Shown piece after piece: positions 22,018 through 33,780 of a stretch of DNA of 64,000 nucleotides. Source of the DNA: Trichaptum fuscoviolaceum (Eukaryota > Basidiomycota > Agaricomycetes > Hymenochaetales > Trichaptaceae); NCBI GenBank assembly GCA_910574455.1, contig CAJSYZ010000008.1:1490707-1554706 (forward strand), written 5' to 3'. Both the position numbers and the translations under genes were made by a program. The notes under the pieces are model-generated. The model was not told the DNA's origin, made no database searches, and saw only the letters and a list, made by a program, of their open reading frames with translations. Numbering within the stretch: position 1 is the first letter of the stretch; every line of letters starts with the position of its first letter.

Positions 22018-24341
22018 ATGTTTCGAGCACCCCTCTTGACTTGCTTTGCCTTCGTATCCGTTGTCTACGCTGCTCCGGCGGCAAGTAGCTCGGTGTCTGC
22101 AGCGCTCTCTTCCATGCTCTCCTCAATGGTCGTATCACAGAGTGCTTCCCCTACCGTCTCCACTTCTGGTTCGTCTTCTGGGTTGCAGAGCTCTGCTGTT
22201 TCGATGGCTCCCCCCGAGTTTCAGACAGTGACTCCTGCCAGCGATGCGCTAAATAATCCTGGTTGGTCTCAAGACACTGAGGAATCTGTCGAAGCAATCA
22301 ACGGTCAACTCGGTGCAACCATCATCGCGCCAGATGATACAGAGCTTGACCAGCAGAACCCGGACTCATTGGCTCCCCCGTCAACTGACTCTGGTTTAAT
22401 GTGAGTGTAATTAGTAATCGTACTCTTTTTTGTGGCTAACATTGATTTCCCTTGTCAGAGGTGCTGCGAAATGGCCTTTCTCTCTCAGCCATAATCGGCT
22501 TCAGACCGGCGGTTGGGCTAGACAAGAGAACAGTGAGTAATTGCCAAGCATTGCCTTGGGTTCGGCTCCCGGTTCACATAGATCATTGATCATTTTCACT
22601 CGTCATAAAACCTACAGTAAACGTGATGCCAATTGCGACAGCAATGTAAGTGCCATATTCTCTCAGCGTTCGGTCGCGATCTTTGAATGTGAGCGCACTT
22701 ACTCAATTTGGTCTGCAGGGCGTCTGTCAACATGCGTTTGGAAGCGGGCGCAATCCGGTACGTACATGGATAAGCAAACATAAACGTCCCGATGAGATTA
22801 ACTCTACACTCAGGGAGCTGCACTGGCACACCACCGCGGAGGTATGCTTTACTAATCTGATTTCCCGCCAACTTTATGTTTGCTGATGGCTGCACTATGT
22901 GTAGTGGGCTTATGTCTTGAAGGTTGATAGAACATCTTATCAGGCGAACCCGGTTTCTTATGTCTATAAATAGGGTAAAACTAGAGTGACGGCAGTTGAT
23001 CAAGAAGGACGAGTGTTCGTCGACACCGTGGTACGCTTGATCCATTTCCTTCTCCGCGCCCACTTTTAAGTTTGCTTCCCCCAGGGTCCGGGTGATCTCT
23101 GGTATTTCCCAGCAGGTATCCCCCACTCCCTTCAGGGTACCGACGATGATCCAGATGGCACTGAATTCCTCCTGGTGAGCTGATCCCACTTCATTCTCAC
23201 CAAATCTGGTCTGGGATTCGCGGACGAATTAGTACTTATATCTTCATGAAGGTATTCAACGACGGGGCTTTCAGTGAAGACTCAACTTTCCAGTTGACAG
23301 ATTGGACAGCCCACGTACCCAAAGAGGTACTCGCAAAAAACTTCCAAGTTGACACATCGGCATTCGATCACATTCCATCTAAAGAGTTGTATATCTTCCC
23401 GTCTGGTAACACTTCCATCAAGCATACACATGTGACACACTGACTTAGTGCCGTGGTTTTCTACAGAACCTCCGGCTGCTAATGCGGTTGTACCTGAGAG
23501 CCCAGAGGGCACTGTACCGAACCCCTTCACTTTCCACATGTCACAGATGGCTGCGACGCCTCTGGCAGGAGGTTCCATCAAGATCGTGGATAGTAGGCTT
23601 TTCAATGTGTCTCAAGCTATAGTCGGAGCTCTCGTCACTATCGAACCTGGTGCAATGAGGTGAGCAACATCTGATTTATTTGATGATGGGCTGGTTGACA
23701 TATGTTAAATTAAGGGAGCTACACGTACGATATTTACCATCTCTCTCTCAGCCTCTTCTGAATGCTCACTCCTTTTTCACCTTTAGTGGCACCCTACGCA
23801 AGCTGAATGGAGTTATTTCATGTGAGAATTCTCTCCAGAGTCCGTTTCACTTTATCTGAGAATAACGCTATATAGCACTGGCGAAGCACGCATGACTCTC
23901 TTCGCCTCGGGTGGAACGGCCAATACCTTTGACTATAGAGTATGTATAAATTATGAAGATGGTTTACTGAAGCTGACGTTATCTATTTATATTACCACAC
24001 AAGTCTGGTGATGTTGGTAAGTTGCACAATGAAACTATCCATCATGGACTGCCGCTTATTTATGCTATCTTTAGGCTACGTTCCTCCATCATTTGGACAC
24101 TATGTCGAAAACACTGGCAACACGACCATACAATTTTTGGAGATCTTCAACACGAGTATGATGCAATCAATTGACGAAGGATGTTGCTTGCTGACACCAC
24201 CGCTTTATAGATATTGTCCAGGATTTAAGCATGAACCAATGGTTGGCTCTAACACCACCTGATATTGTGAAGGCACACCTCGGGGTGGATGATGATTTCA
24301 TTGCCCACCTGAATAAAACAAAACAATTCGTTGTCGGTTGA
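22018..24341 (+). CDS. Secreted bicupin oxalate decarboxylase
   Basis: The enzyme converts oxalate to formate and CO2 with manganese, and wood and litter fungi secrete it to control oxalate and pH. The ATG at 22018 gives a signal peptide ([18 protein letters not shown]) and a Ser-rich linker. The first cupin has [30 protein letters not shown] (metal-binding HWH plus Glu) and [18 protein letters not shown] (third His). The second cupin has [14 protein letters not shown], and [20 protein letters not shown]. It ends KQFVVG, stop at 24339-24341. At least twelve exons are needed, including 18 nt (22905-22922) and 10 nt (23715-23724) micro-exons. Both cupin halves have a phase-2 intron right before ELHWH. 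All metal ligands appear present, so it should be active. Confidence 0.9.
23715..23724 (+). other. 10-nt micro-exon of the oxalate decarboxylase gene
   Basis: The ten bases GGAGCTACAC lie between an AG acceptor (23713-23714) and a GTACGA donor (from 23725). Joining AG at 23658-23659 to them, then to TGGCACCC downstream, yields Arg-Glu-Leu-His-Trp-His, the metal-binding motif of the second cupin. Without this exon the conserved motif is lost and the frame breaks. Confidence 0.8.
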
Positions 24342-25202
24342 GGTATTGGTCCCTATTATGAATATAATGACAGGACAAATTTGATTATTGTGGAAACATG
24401 TATTTAAGTAGCCCACCTAGCATAGCTAATCACGATGATGTTTATTGATTAATGGATTTCAGCTTAACACTTATCACTGTCAGTGGCATGCCAATGATCA
24501 GTGATGACGTAAATGGCAACTTGTTGAATTCAAGTTGAATCAATGGCGGACTTCGAACTTTATCAAAATACTGAAGCCTAAACATTATTGCGCGAGTCGA
24601 TCGTTTTCTGATGTTGACGTTCTACGAACACCTTATGGTTTTATGTCCGCCAATCTCCTACTCTTGAAGTTTGCACTTTTTCTTTCGCTGGCCATGGATG
24701 TCTCCCACACGCTATCTGCCCTGGACATGCAGGACGGAGGAGGCATGGGTTTGTATTTTGCCATACCTCAAGTGGTCATCTACGGCAGACATAACATCGA
24801 TGTGCGGCTTTTAGCGCACATCGCGTTATTAATGATTACCTGCGATAGTCTCTCTATGCTTGGCTCATACAGGTGTACACATACACAGCAGCACATACTG
24901 TTCATCGGACCTACATACGCGCCTGCATTACATCGTAGGGTAGGCAAAATGTTTCGTGTTTACGTATCGATCAGCGCGTCCCGCAATGCTTTTGGGCCAT
25001 AGCTGGCCGACACACCGTTCTGCCTTCGCTTATCAATGCACCCACCGTTCTAGGCGATGTCTCAGAATTTCTTCCGAATACCCCCAGGGCGCTATGACTC
25101 TCTAGATTTCACGACCATGAGATCCCGCTCGTCCTTGGCATATAAAGCGTGGACTTTCCTGACAGATTCGTTCCAGCCCCCGATATCCCTCTGTCTGTCA
25201 AC
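24342..25202. other. Intergenic region, no convincing gene
   Basis: An 861-bp gap between oxalate decarboxylase and the short-chain dehydrogenase. One 155-codon frame (24535-25002 plus) has a hydrophobic start but no known motif and lies where a 3' UTR and promoter are expected; I treat it as chance. Confidence 0.4.
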
Positions 25203-26385
25203 ATGCCCTCGAATTCTGGAGCGTCTTCAGATAAATTGCACTTTGATTTATCCGGTGCCATCACATTGGTGACTGGTGCCGGAACCGGAATGTAAGTGGT
25301 CAGGGACAATCTGAGACATGGCTGATTATTAGTTCCGAAAACACAGAGGATTGATGATTGCGAAAGGCTTTGCAAAGCATGGCGCCAAAGTGTACGTTAC
25401 GGGAAGGCGATTACAGCCTTTGGAAGAGGTAGCGAAGCTTCAGTTCGAAGGAGGGGGGGCGATCGTTCCGTAAGCATCCTCGGCCACTATTTGCGTACGC
25501 CGAATTGACCATCTCGATAAAAGACTTCAATTGGATGTGACGGACAAAGATAGCATTTTAAAGGCCGTTGAACATATTTCGAATACCGACAAGAAGCTTG
25601 ATGTTCTAGTCAACAAGTATGACCACACCACTATCCTTCACTCAGTACATTGAGTTTTTTGTGTTGCTCCGCAGTGCTGGCGCTCTTGGACCGACAGTGC
25701 CGTTCATGCTGGACCCAGATGCTCCTGAGCAGAAAACCGCAGGGACTTATGGCAAGGCACTATTCGATGCATATTCCTTCAACGACTGGGCAGACGTGGC
25801 TTCTACCAATGTCTCATCGTTGTTCTTCGTCACAACTGCATTCTTGGACCTATTGGTAGCCAGTACTGTCGGTAAACCTGACGGGTGGACAGCAAGCATT
25901 ATCAACATCACGAGTGTTGTAACATACTCTAGGCTTGCGAGATCCATGGTGCGTAATTATGAACATTGGAATGAGAGCACGTGTTACTAATATTTTGTCT
26001 CGCACAGTATGCGTATACGCCAAGCAAAGCTGGGGCTTCGCACCTGACACAACTCATGTCCACTGATTTTGCGCTGAAAGGGATCCCTGTTCGAGTGAAC
26101 GCAATTGCGCCAGGCCTTTTCCCCTCTCAAATCACAGGGAGCGACGAGCAGGCTAACGAATATTGCAAGACGAACATGGGTGCAATCAACGGTGTTCCAG
26201 CACCATTGAGAAGGAACGGAAGGTGAGTGAGAAGTATTCCTCAAAGGTAGCCCAGAAATGTTGACCTCCTTCAAAGGGAGGATGATATGGCAGCACTCGC
26301 TCTGTATTTGGCCTCATCTCTGTCGCTCTACACGAACGGTCAAGAGATTATAATTGATGGAGGATTTTCGCGAGTGAACCCTTGA
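25203..26385 (+). CDS. Short-chain dehydrogenase/reductase
   Basis: An NAD(P)-dependent oxidoreductase of the classical SDR family; the substrate cannot be told. The ATG at 25203 leads to FDLSGAITLVTGAGTGIG, the Rossmann TGxxxGxG nucleotide-binding motif split by an intron, and then GAKVYVTGRRLQPLEEVAKL. The exon ending LDVLVNN is followed by AGALGP (NNAG motif). The active site is IINITSVVTY (Ser) followed by YTPSKAG (YxxxK). RVNAIAPGLFPSQIT and IIIDGGFSRVNP complete the family pattern. Seven or so exons are joined by GT-AG introns. A 20-residue insertion after NNAG (MLDPDAPEQKTAGTYGKALF) is typical of some fungal members. It stops at 26383-26385. Its role near oxalate decarboxylase is unknown; no cluster is implied. 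Confidence 0.85.
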
Positions 26386-26715
26386 AGTGTATAAAATTTG
26401 TACAGTTCATGAATATGGTGTAGAATTATCAGACATGTAGCAATTGAGATATATTTGATAGCGCCCCTGTCCTTAGTTAAATTGAATAGATGCTTCTTGT
26501 TGAACCTGAGTGACAGACGTGCATACTAGTAACCGCAAAAATCCATTAGTGCTCTGATATCCATGAAGTGATAGATTTCATAATCATTATTAGAAAGGGG
26601 AATAAAGAGTGAATTATAGGTTATGTACATAGAGTGGTGAGTAGCAGAGAATGGAAGAGCAATACAAAAACAGCTATGTAGGAACAATCGCAGGACCAAA
26701 GTCATGGGGGAAGGC
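26386..26715. other. Short convergent intergenic region
   Basis: This 330-bp AT-rich stretch lies between the convergent SDR and MGM1 stop codons and should hold both 3' UTRs. I see no gene. Confidence 0.5.
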
Positions 26716-29700
26716 TCAGAACATGTTTCCAAAAAGACCTTTAGATCGTCTAGGGGTTGGCTGCGCATCTTTCCGAAGACTCGCCAGACTATTCAGCTGC
26801 TTCATAACCTGTACAGGGGGATCAGTGAAACACGTAATAAATGAGAAGAGCGTGAACCCGCACCTCTTCTAGCTTATCTTTCCGCTCCTGTAGGTCTAAA
26901 TGCCGCCTAATGACTGGGTTCTCGCGCGCAAAGGCGACGACTTCGTTTCGGTCAAGGTCATAAACAAGACGTGAATCTATTTCTCGGGGGAACTGTTTCG
27001 GGATTGTTAAGAAAATGACATACACTTTACAACTGCTGTCTAAAGCGCACCTGATAGAAGAAATGGTCAAGAAGCTCGATGCTTATGAACATGGCGGCCG
27101 TGTATGCAAGCTTATCCGCGACAACCTCAAGGAAAGCCTCAGGGCAGAAAACATCGTTCTCAGGCCCACCTTTACACCGCTTGGATTTGAGCGTCGTATG
27201 TCTTAGTCTCAAAATGCCGAGTCGATCATTGAATAGCAGGGCATGTTTGGCTGGAAAAAGAAAGGAGAGGGGATCAGATAGATGTTGATAATCATAGGGC
27301 GCGAACCTTACCGTCGAGCATCTGAGCAGGGCTATAACGATAATGGATCTCCTCTTCAGTCTCGGTAGATTCATCCGGACTCGCAATCCTCCTGGCCTTC
27401 TTCTCCATCTCCTTCTCCTCCAGACTCTTCACATAACCCATCAGGTTGTTGAGCCGTCGGCTACCACCCACTCGTTTGCGGATCTCCTTAAGCTTTTCCT
27501 CGCACAGCGCAATCTCTTTCTCAAAGAGCGCCGTAGAGTCCGAACGCCCGTTTTCCCACTCACGATTATCGACTTCAATCTCATACTTGTACGGCTTGAT
27601 ACAATTCTCGACCTGGTCTGACGTCACACCGATTCGGTCACGCAGTATTGCATGTCCGAACTCGACGAGGCGCTCTGCAGCTCGTGGGTGGTGTGTAAAT
27701 GGCTCGCCGGCGGCGATAGAATCGATTAAGGCACGTAGACCGTCAGCGACAAGGAGCGTTGAGTCCCGACCTACACCTGATTTGGTCAGAAGTGAGGACG
27801 CTGCCTCGAGCTTATACCGCCAGAAGGGTTCGATTTCCTCCGGCTTCAGCTTCGCATCTGCCGCAAGTGCACTCAGCTCTCGTGCACGTGAGTCGGACCA
27901 GTAAAGTTGCTCCATGATGTCCATAACCTTCTCGTTAAGCATATCCTTTAACTTTGATCGGAGCTGTGGGCGCGTGAATTGCGATGTGAACTCGCGAAAG
28001 CGAGCCTTCAGTAAATCGACGGTCTCCGCCACGTAGGACTCAGCAGATATCCGCCGGTCATTGTATTGTACTTTAAATTGATATGAAGCCTCCTCCAACT
28101 CGAGCTGGACCGCGTTGGTGATTCCGTGTAAAGATGAGGCCATAGATGATTCCAGTACTTGCATAAGCCTATGTCGGAGAGTGCTTGTGCCAACCATGAG
28201 CGAGGATGACTTTCCAAAGTATTCTTTATTTGCTGCGAAGTAGTCATCACCCCGTTTTGCAATTTCGCCGGTGGTCTCGCGTTTTCCCTTCTTACCCGAA
28301 GGCTTGCAGACAACGCCGACGTAGCCAAGATGAAGAGGGTACCTGTTCCCGGAAAGAATCTGAGCGCCTTGCTCAGGAGACACTAGATCCATCTTGGTAA
28401 TGACGCCAATAGTACGAAGTCCCAATGGATCAACCTTCCGGCTTGCCCGCAGAGCAGGTGAGTTCGCCAAATCAACGTCGGCGGCACATACTGCTAGCAC
28501 GATGTTTGGCTCGCGAATGTATCTGTCGCATAATGACGCGATCTTCTCCTTCAGTGTCTCCGGTTGGTCCATTGATGCTATTTGAATGTATCCCGGAAGG
28601 TCGATCATTGTGAGGTCGGGCACATGCGGACTATAGATACGAAGGTCAATCGGATCGTTTGAGACGCACTCGCTTGCAGGGACGGCGAGGTTCAGGTCCG
28701 TGAGGGTGCGTTGAATTTGCTCGAAGTTCGTAATTTTACCAAGTCCCAGAGAGGGAAACTCTCCATATTCTTGAGGCTCGTTACTCCCGGGCCGTACAGG
28801 GGTATGTATGAGGGTCAACTCGATGGGACGCCGTGTTACCATGTTATCGCCCCTATTATTTTGAGCCATATAATTAAGCAAATATGTAACCTTCAGGATG
28901 GGTAAGCACTCACTTCGGAAGGAATTCATGTCCAACGATGGCTTCCAAAACAGAACTCTTTCCCGAGCTTTGAGAGCCAATGACAACAATGCTAGGCAGC
29001 TTGAGTGTATCGCTCTGATCGATACTAAGCAACATTGTCCGAATCTCAATGAGTTTTCGAGTCAAATGCATGAGTTCGTTCGATTGGGTTCCCAAGCCAG
29101 TATTCGCGCCATTCTCCTCGTCATCAGAGTAAGAAGGAGCGGCGAGTGTAGCCGCCATGAGCGCTGCCAGTACAGCATCGTCACCTTCTGGCTTCTTCCC
29201 TCCAGATCCTCCATTACCATCATTCCCGCCTTTGTCTGACCTATTTCCTCCACTCAAGCCACCACCTGATGAGAAGAGATCCTTTAGAAATTGCGGAGCT
29301 TCCAGGCTTGGCACTTCAACACCAGAAAGACGGTCTTTCACAGCCTTGAAGCTATCGGAAGCAGTGTCAAAGACATCCGTAGCAGTTTCCTGCACACTGG
29401 TCACCCAACCCGATGTCTTCTGCTTTATCTCTAAACAATGCTCATGTTAAGCGCACACAAATAAACAAAGTATTCTTATAGAGAGCTGACCTTCGATTTT
29501 GTAGTTTGCATAGCCAAGCGCTCCTGCCCCAACCGTAGCTCCAGCAACGGGCACTCTGAATGCCCTGGCAATAATCCTTGGTATAGTGGAATACGATAGC
29601 GCACGAACATGCATCCGCCGGAGGGGTTGTACATATGGCGAAGCATATTGTTGCCGAGGTCTGACCGCAGAGTAGAAAGACGTCGAAAGCTGTCGCTGAC

Positions 29701-29809
29701 CGCGCGCCAACATCCTAAACGTTACCATCCTTCGAGTTCCTCCTACACGTGAAGCTAATCTAAACTGCGTTCGCAACACCGAGAGTAGGTAAACCTCGAT
29801 GCAGGTCAA
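26716..29809 (-). CDS. MGM1: Mitochondrial dynamin-like GTPase Mgm1/OPA1
   Basis: Mgm1 fuses mitochondrial inner membranes and shapes cristae. The N-terminus is rich in Arg and Ser with few acids, as in a presequence; the start could be 29809 or the in-frame ATG at 29728 ([14 protein letters not shown]). A hydrophobic segment follows ([15 protein letters not shown]), expected for the inner-membrane anchor and Pcp1 cleavage region. The GTPase domain has [14 protein letters not shown] (G1), DLPGYIQ (G3) and ITKMDLVS (G4). The dynamin middle and effector region follows in the long exon to about 27313. Three short 3' exons encode [26 protein letters not shown] helices, [18 protein letters not shown] and [15 protein letters not shown], ending GLFGNMF at 26716-26718. 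All key residues are present. A Gly/Asn-rich insert lies before the GTPase domain. Confidence 0.9.
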
Positions 29810-30261
29810 TTATCGACCGGCAAGGCTATAATCTCATGCTCTAGCAGGATACTAGAGCAGGGGTGAAGCGCAATACTTAAGGGGCAAGCTGAGCTTAGTG
29901 AACGTCCGTTGTTGAGCTGCAATACGCGTCCGTCGCCGAACGCGCAAATAGTATCGGCACCAAAATTATGTTCAGAATTACGTCAGCCTGACAGCTTCAA
30001 GTTGAGCTCACAAAGGCGGAATCTAAGTCACTTTCTTCAAGTTTAAGCTGTTGAAACACAACTCAGAACACCGTTGTGGAAAGACATTCTCTTCTTGCCT
30101 TTGACGACGGATGATAGACAAATAAAATACGAACTATGCTACTTTACAACAATAAGTTCAGCAGCAACCAGCCGGGTGTGTAATGTGTAAGGTATCAAGA
30201 CAGGCCAGTGATGACAATGGATGGGAAGGAAGCAGCGCAACAACTGAGTGATATGACGGGA
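29810..30261. other. Intergenic region between MGM1 start and the SCP2 gene stop
   Basis: About 450 bp containing the MGM1 promoter and the 3' UTR of the SCP2 gene, both on the minus strand. No open frame longer than about 60 codons makes sense here. Confidence 0.45.
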
Positions 30262-30902
30262 TTATAGCTTTGCCTTCGACTTCGCAGTCTGGGTTGCAAA
30301 AGATTGTTAGCATATTGATGTAAAAGTTTGGGGCGCTGAACAACTGACCTTGAGCACACCGTCAAGCTTCGTGGCAAGCATCATGTTACCCTTCGTCTTT
30401 AATTTGCCAGTCATGAACGCCTTCTGTCCGTCAAGCTATTGATGTAATCGTGTTTCAGAGAATTGATTACGCGTAATAAATTGAATTTGCGTACCTTGCC
30501 TGAAGCAAGTTGAACAAATGTCTCGTCTGACAGTAAGATAGCCACATCGGCTTTGGGCTTTGCGTCGCCTTTGTAGACAGTACCCGACTTCTTAAGGTCG
30601 ATCGTCCAAACAGCCTCCTTTCCCTCCGCGTTCTTTACACGGAGCTCGAAGATTCCGTTCGTCTACAGCAATAGAAGTTCGAATTCATAGTGTCTGCAGC
30701 CAATAGCTAATGTTATTACTAACCTTCTTGATCTGGTTCTTCTTCTCAGACTCGCTGAACTGTGCGAAGGCCTCGCCGAGCTGAGCGATGATGTCAGAGG
30801 ACTAGAGAAAGCAAGAATTCGTTCACCAGCTATCAGCTCGAGTGCACCGTCATTACTACGAATGGAACGAACCTGGAAGCCTTCAACTTTGAGGTCAGAC
30901 AT
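30262..30902 (-). CDS. Small SCP2-type sterol carrier protein with peroxisomal tail
   Basis: A stand-alone SCP2 domain that binds lipids and acyl-CoAs, probably in peroxisomes. The ATG at 30900-30902 gives MSDLKVEGFQ, then an intron. Exon 2 encodes SSDIIAQLGEAFAQFSESEK, exon 3 NGIFELRVKNAEGKEAVWTI and GDAKPKADVAILLSDETFVQ, exon 4 the core LASGKLDGQKAFMTGKLKTKG, and a last short exon TAKSKAKL with the stop at 30262-30264. DLKKSGTVYKG and the KAFMTGKLKTKGN block are diagnostic for SCP2. The C-terminal AKL matches the PTS1 consensus, and the preceding lysines strengthen it. The length, about 130 residues, fits yeast and fungal single-domain members. Confidence 0.88.
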
Positions 30903-31550
30903 GGCGAAGATGTACGGCTTTGGGGAAATAAAGATATGCGGGTAAAGGAAAGGAGGCAAAGACAAACGACACGAAATTTACAGCGGGAGAATTTATGGAG
31001 GTTTGGAAGAAACGTAGTGGGGTGATCGTGACCCTAGTATGCCGTGTCCCCCGATTACATGTGATTTACTTCCCTGTATTGCTGACTTCATCACCTCCCG
31101 ATCAAACTGCACCCGCTCAGTCTCTTGGTATCCTTGCAGGTGGAACAATTTGTATAACAAGCACGGCGTTTATCACAAGCTTGCTTTTCTGTCTTCTTTG
31201 TTTGTAGCGTTTAGCGCATCTCTCGCAGCTGATTATCGAGGTCGAAAAGGCGCATATCGACGGATTCAAATCTTCTCAGAGATTAAGAAATTGGGACATG
31301 GATAACTCATCCAGGACCACCAGCACTGAGGTGAGATTAAGTTGTACCTCAATTCGTCAGAGCAGATATGTTTTGACCAACTGGCATGTAGAAATGGCTG
31401 ATCTCTAGCACTATCTATCACAGTGTTTCTGGAGAAAGTCCTTCGGAAATGCTTTCTGAATGCTTCTAGCCTTGGGTGGGTAGCGAACAACGGCGATTAG
31501 GCCCAATCTCTAATGTGGCTTTTCGATCGCATACACTGGCACTCGTTCGA
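30903..31550. other. Intergenic region left of the transposon-like element
   Basis: About 650 bp with the SCP2 gene promoter. Plus-strand frames at 30995-31305 overlap each other and lack recognisable motifs. The region runs into the target-site duplication at 31551. Confidence 0.4.
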
Positions 31551-31558
31551 TCCAAAAC
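31551..31558. repeat. Left 8-bp target-site duplication
   Basis: TCCAAAAC directly precedes the first base of the left terminal repeat and is repeated exactly after the last base of the right repeat (35542-35549). A perfect 8-bp direct repeat at both edges is strong evidence of a DNA transposition event. Confidence 0.9.
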
Positions 31559-31918
31559 CACCTATAATGCCCACCACCTGATACCTAATTAGCATGGGAT
31601 AAGGGTCCCTTATCCCATGCTAATTAGCAAGGCTTTCAAGCCCCTCCCCATACTGCGGTTAATACCGTTGATACCGGGGAGGGACTTCGTCGTATAGGCC
31701 TGGCTTACAGTAGCTAGGCCTACACGGCGCGTCACCGGCCTCGGCGCTGGCCGCTGCTAGACCCTGGTGCACCGTCCCAGGGTCTCACGGCCTCCGCGCG
31801 TCGCCACAGACAGCGAGCTCAACGTCGGCAACGTTGAGCTCAACTATCTTACTCAATTCTTATTTGTTTCAGCCCATTCCTTTTGCATTATATGTAGCTC
31901 TACATGTGAATTATATTA
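31559..31918 (+). repeat. Left terminal inverted repeat, rich in hairpins
   Basis: About 360 bp that matches 35183-35541 in reverse complement. It contains nested palindromes: a perfect 21-bp stem with one-base loop at 31585-31627, a 9-bp stem (AGACCCTGG / CCAGGGTCT) at 31759-31785 and a 10-bp stem (GAGCTCAACG / CGTTGAGCTC) at 31815-31841. A CCCCTCCCC / GGGGAGGG pair lies between 31635 and 31685. Similarity fades after about 31918 where the sequence turns AT-rich. Confidence 0.88.
31585..31627. repeat. Perfect 21-bp palindrome near the left tip
   Basis: CTAATTAGCATGGGATAAGG followed by G, then a single T, then the exact reverse complement. The right tip carries the same structure at 35473-35515 with one changed base near the arm end (CTAATCAG for CTAATTAG). 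It may be a transposase-binding or hairpin-forming site. Confidence 0.85.
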
Positions 31919-32113
31919 CAATATAGTAAACTATAATTATCTACTACATTCTATTCTAGTAATTACGATTAGGGTGAACATTTGAGTTTAACATACTACG
32001 TACTTCGCAAACTTTGCCATAAGGCCGCCAGCACTAACAAGACTTTGCCTTCCATAGTTATCACGGAGTCTTCTGCACCCTCTTCGTGTCAAACCATTCC
32101 ATCTCGCGAGTTG

Positions 32114-32985
32114 TCAAAGCTTCGTAGACTTTGTGTGAAGGCGCATGACGTTCCGTTCGCCTGTAGCTATCCAGAGTGTACCGGTAGCGAGAGCGACCAA
32201 TTCTACAGCTGCAATACCAACATCATGTCTGAGCGCAGACTTGTCCTGAGATGTCGTGTCCCAAAGGAAGAAACGAGCAAAGGCGTCAATGACTTGTCCA
32301 ATAACGGGTGTCATGAAAAGGGCGACACCGCCAGCTACGACGGATGTTCCAACGGCGGGTAGACGTGTGTACACATCCCTTCGTGAGATGAGCGAGAACA
32401 GGAGGCAAAGCGAGGGCTGAGGACCATGGGGCGGAAGTGACGGAGAGCATGGTGCTTCTTCGGGCTGTCGTTTTTCAATGTCGTCTGTGTCACCTCGGAT
32501 AGTTGTATGTAGAGACGAGCGGATCGTTTCGACCGACTGCATTCTTATTGAAGAAGTTGCAGGTGTCTGCATAACTTCGTAGTTCTCGGTTGGCGATTCA
32601 TTGATGTCTGTTTCAACAGGGAGCTGACGTGGAGGCGGTGCAAGGGAAGGAGGGAAGATGTGCGCATTGTGCGCGAGCACATCGTCGTTGAAAGACTTGT
32701 TCCAGCACCTTGGATGCTCGATTGAGCCTATCAGCCACAGTAGCACCTAAAAAACAGGACTATTAGCACTTATAAGTGTAGAGAAGCTTTCTAAAACATA
32801 CCTTCAGTGAGCTTGTTCATACGAAGCTCTTTCATGGGGTGGGGGAGGGATGTAAAGGCAGTGAGCACGGCCAAAACGACGACGGCGACGCGTTGTCGCA
32901 AGTCCGAGTCGTGGGAACGTGCTCCCAATGAGGTATTTTGTATTTTTCTTCGTTTTCGAACATACAAAAACATACCTATTGTCAA
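32114..32985 (-). pseudogene. Captured 5' fragment of an STE6-type ABC transporter
   Basis: The main frame (32114-32746) encodes a Pro- and Ser-rich cytosolic head, then LCLLFSLISRRDVYTRLPAV, VVAGGVALFMTPVIGQVIDAF, a polar loop, and VELVALATGTLWIATGERNV followed by MRL. This is the typical first transmembrane pair and loop of fungal a-factor-type ABC transporters (membrane domain, with the Trp...GER...LR motif). The fragment ends abruptly after this first loop; no further membrane helices or ATP-binding cassette exist in the element. An upstream exon (32791-32985) joins by a GTATGT...TTTTTTAG intron, but the joined frame reaches the transporter frame only through a frameshift, so it is broken. 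The intron shows that genomic DNA rather than cDNA was captured. I am fairly sure of the ABC identity, less so of STE6. Confidence 0.6.
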
Positions 32986-33059
32986 TCCTCCTATTGCGCT
33001 TCATATCAGGCACATGCAACAGACCTCTATAGAATATATTAGAGAGGGTAAATATAAAT

Positions 33060-33780
33060 TATAAAGAGAATTAGAGCGCAAATGGGCTCGTAAATAAGCT
33101 ATGAGTGCTGATATACAGCCTCTATGCATGTTGCAACATACATAATTTCATTTGTTTAACACTTTTGTATGATCCGATAGCTCTCAAACTTGCTGTAAAT
33201 ACTTAATAGCTCTATCATAACATGCTTAAAAATTACCGATACGTTGGAGAGATGTAGTACTCAGGTGATATCTAAACACTGCTCAAATCTGGTACTTTTT
33301 GCATAAAATCATGAACATTACATGTTCTTCACTGAATAAATATACATTACACTCATTAATAAATTCTAAAAGATATGTAACATTCAAGGAGAGATAATGA
33401 AGGACATTTATAGAAGTTTTGGCAAAATTCTACTAACTGGACTTGTTGTCGGTGCTCAAATGTAGTTGAGGTCCGTGGGTTTCATGTGAGTTTAGCTTGA
33501 TCTCATGCATTCGAGTGCACGAAATCGAGATCACTATATTATAGTTCACCTGCAGCTGTAATTCCTCTTGCATTAGCTTCCATATTTCAACCACTCTTGA
33601 ATACAGAAGAGATCACAAATTTACGAGATCAATTAAATATTCTATTCCAAAAACAGGGAAATGGCTACTTGTAGAATCAATGTTTGCTTCACCAAATCAT
33701 AACAGAGTTATCAATAAATACCAGTAAAATCAGACTCAATGTACATTTAGAATATCATGTGTATCATATACTGTGCCTGA
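33060..33780. other. AT-rich, non-coding core of the element
   Basis: This stretch is much richer in A and T than the flanking genes and than the two captured fragments, with no open frame over about 60 codons. It may be the original internal sequence of the transposon, left after the transposase was lost, or an old captured intergenic piece. Confidence 0.5.

Noticed and set aside
24535..25002. 155-codon frame between oxalate decarboxylase and the dehydrogenase
   Set aside because: No motif, no splice context, and it sits in a normal UTR/promoter interval.
30995..31305. Plus-strand frames upstream of the SCP2 gene
   Set aside because: Overlapping frames without motifs in what must be the SCP2 promoter; no support for a gene.
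31767..31985. Open frame of 72 codons repeated at 35124-35333 on the other strand
   Set aside because: It lies inside the terminal inverted repeats, so the copy is explained by the repeat itself. The sequence is hairpin-rich and unlike a protein.
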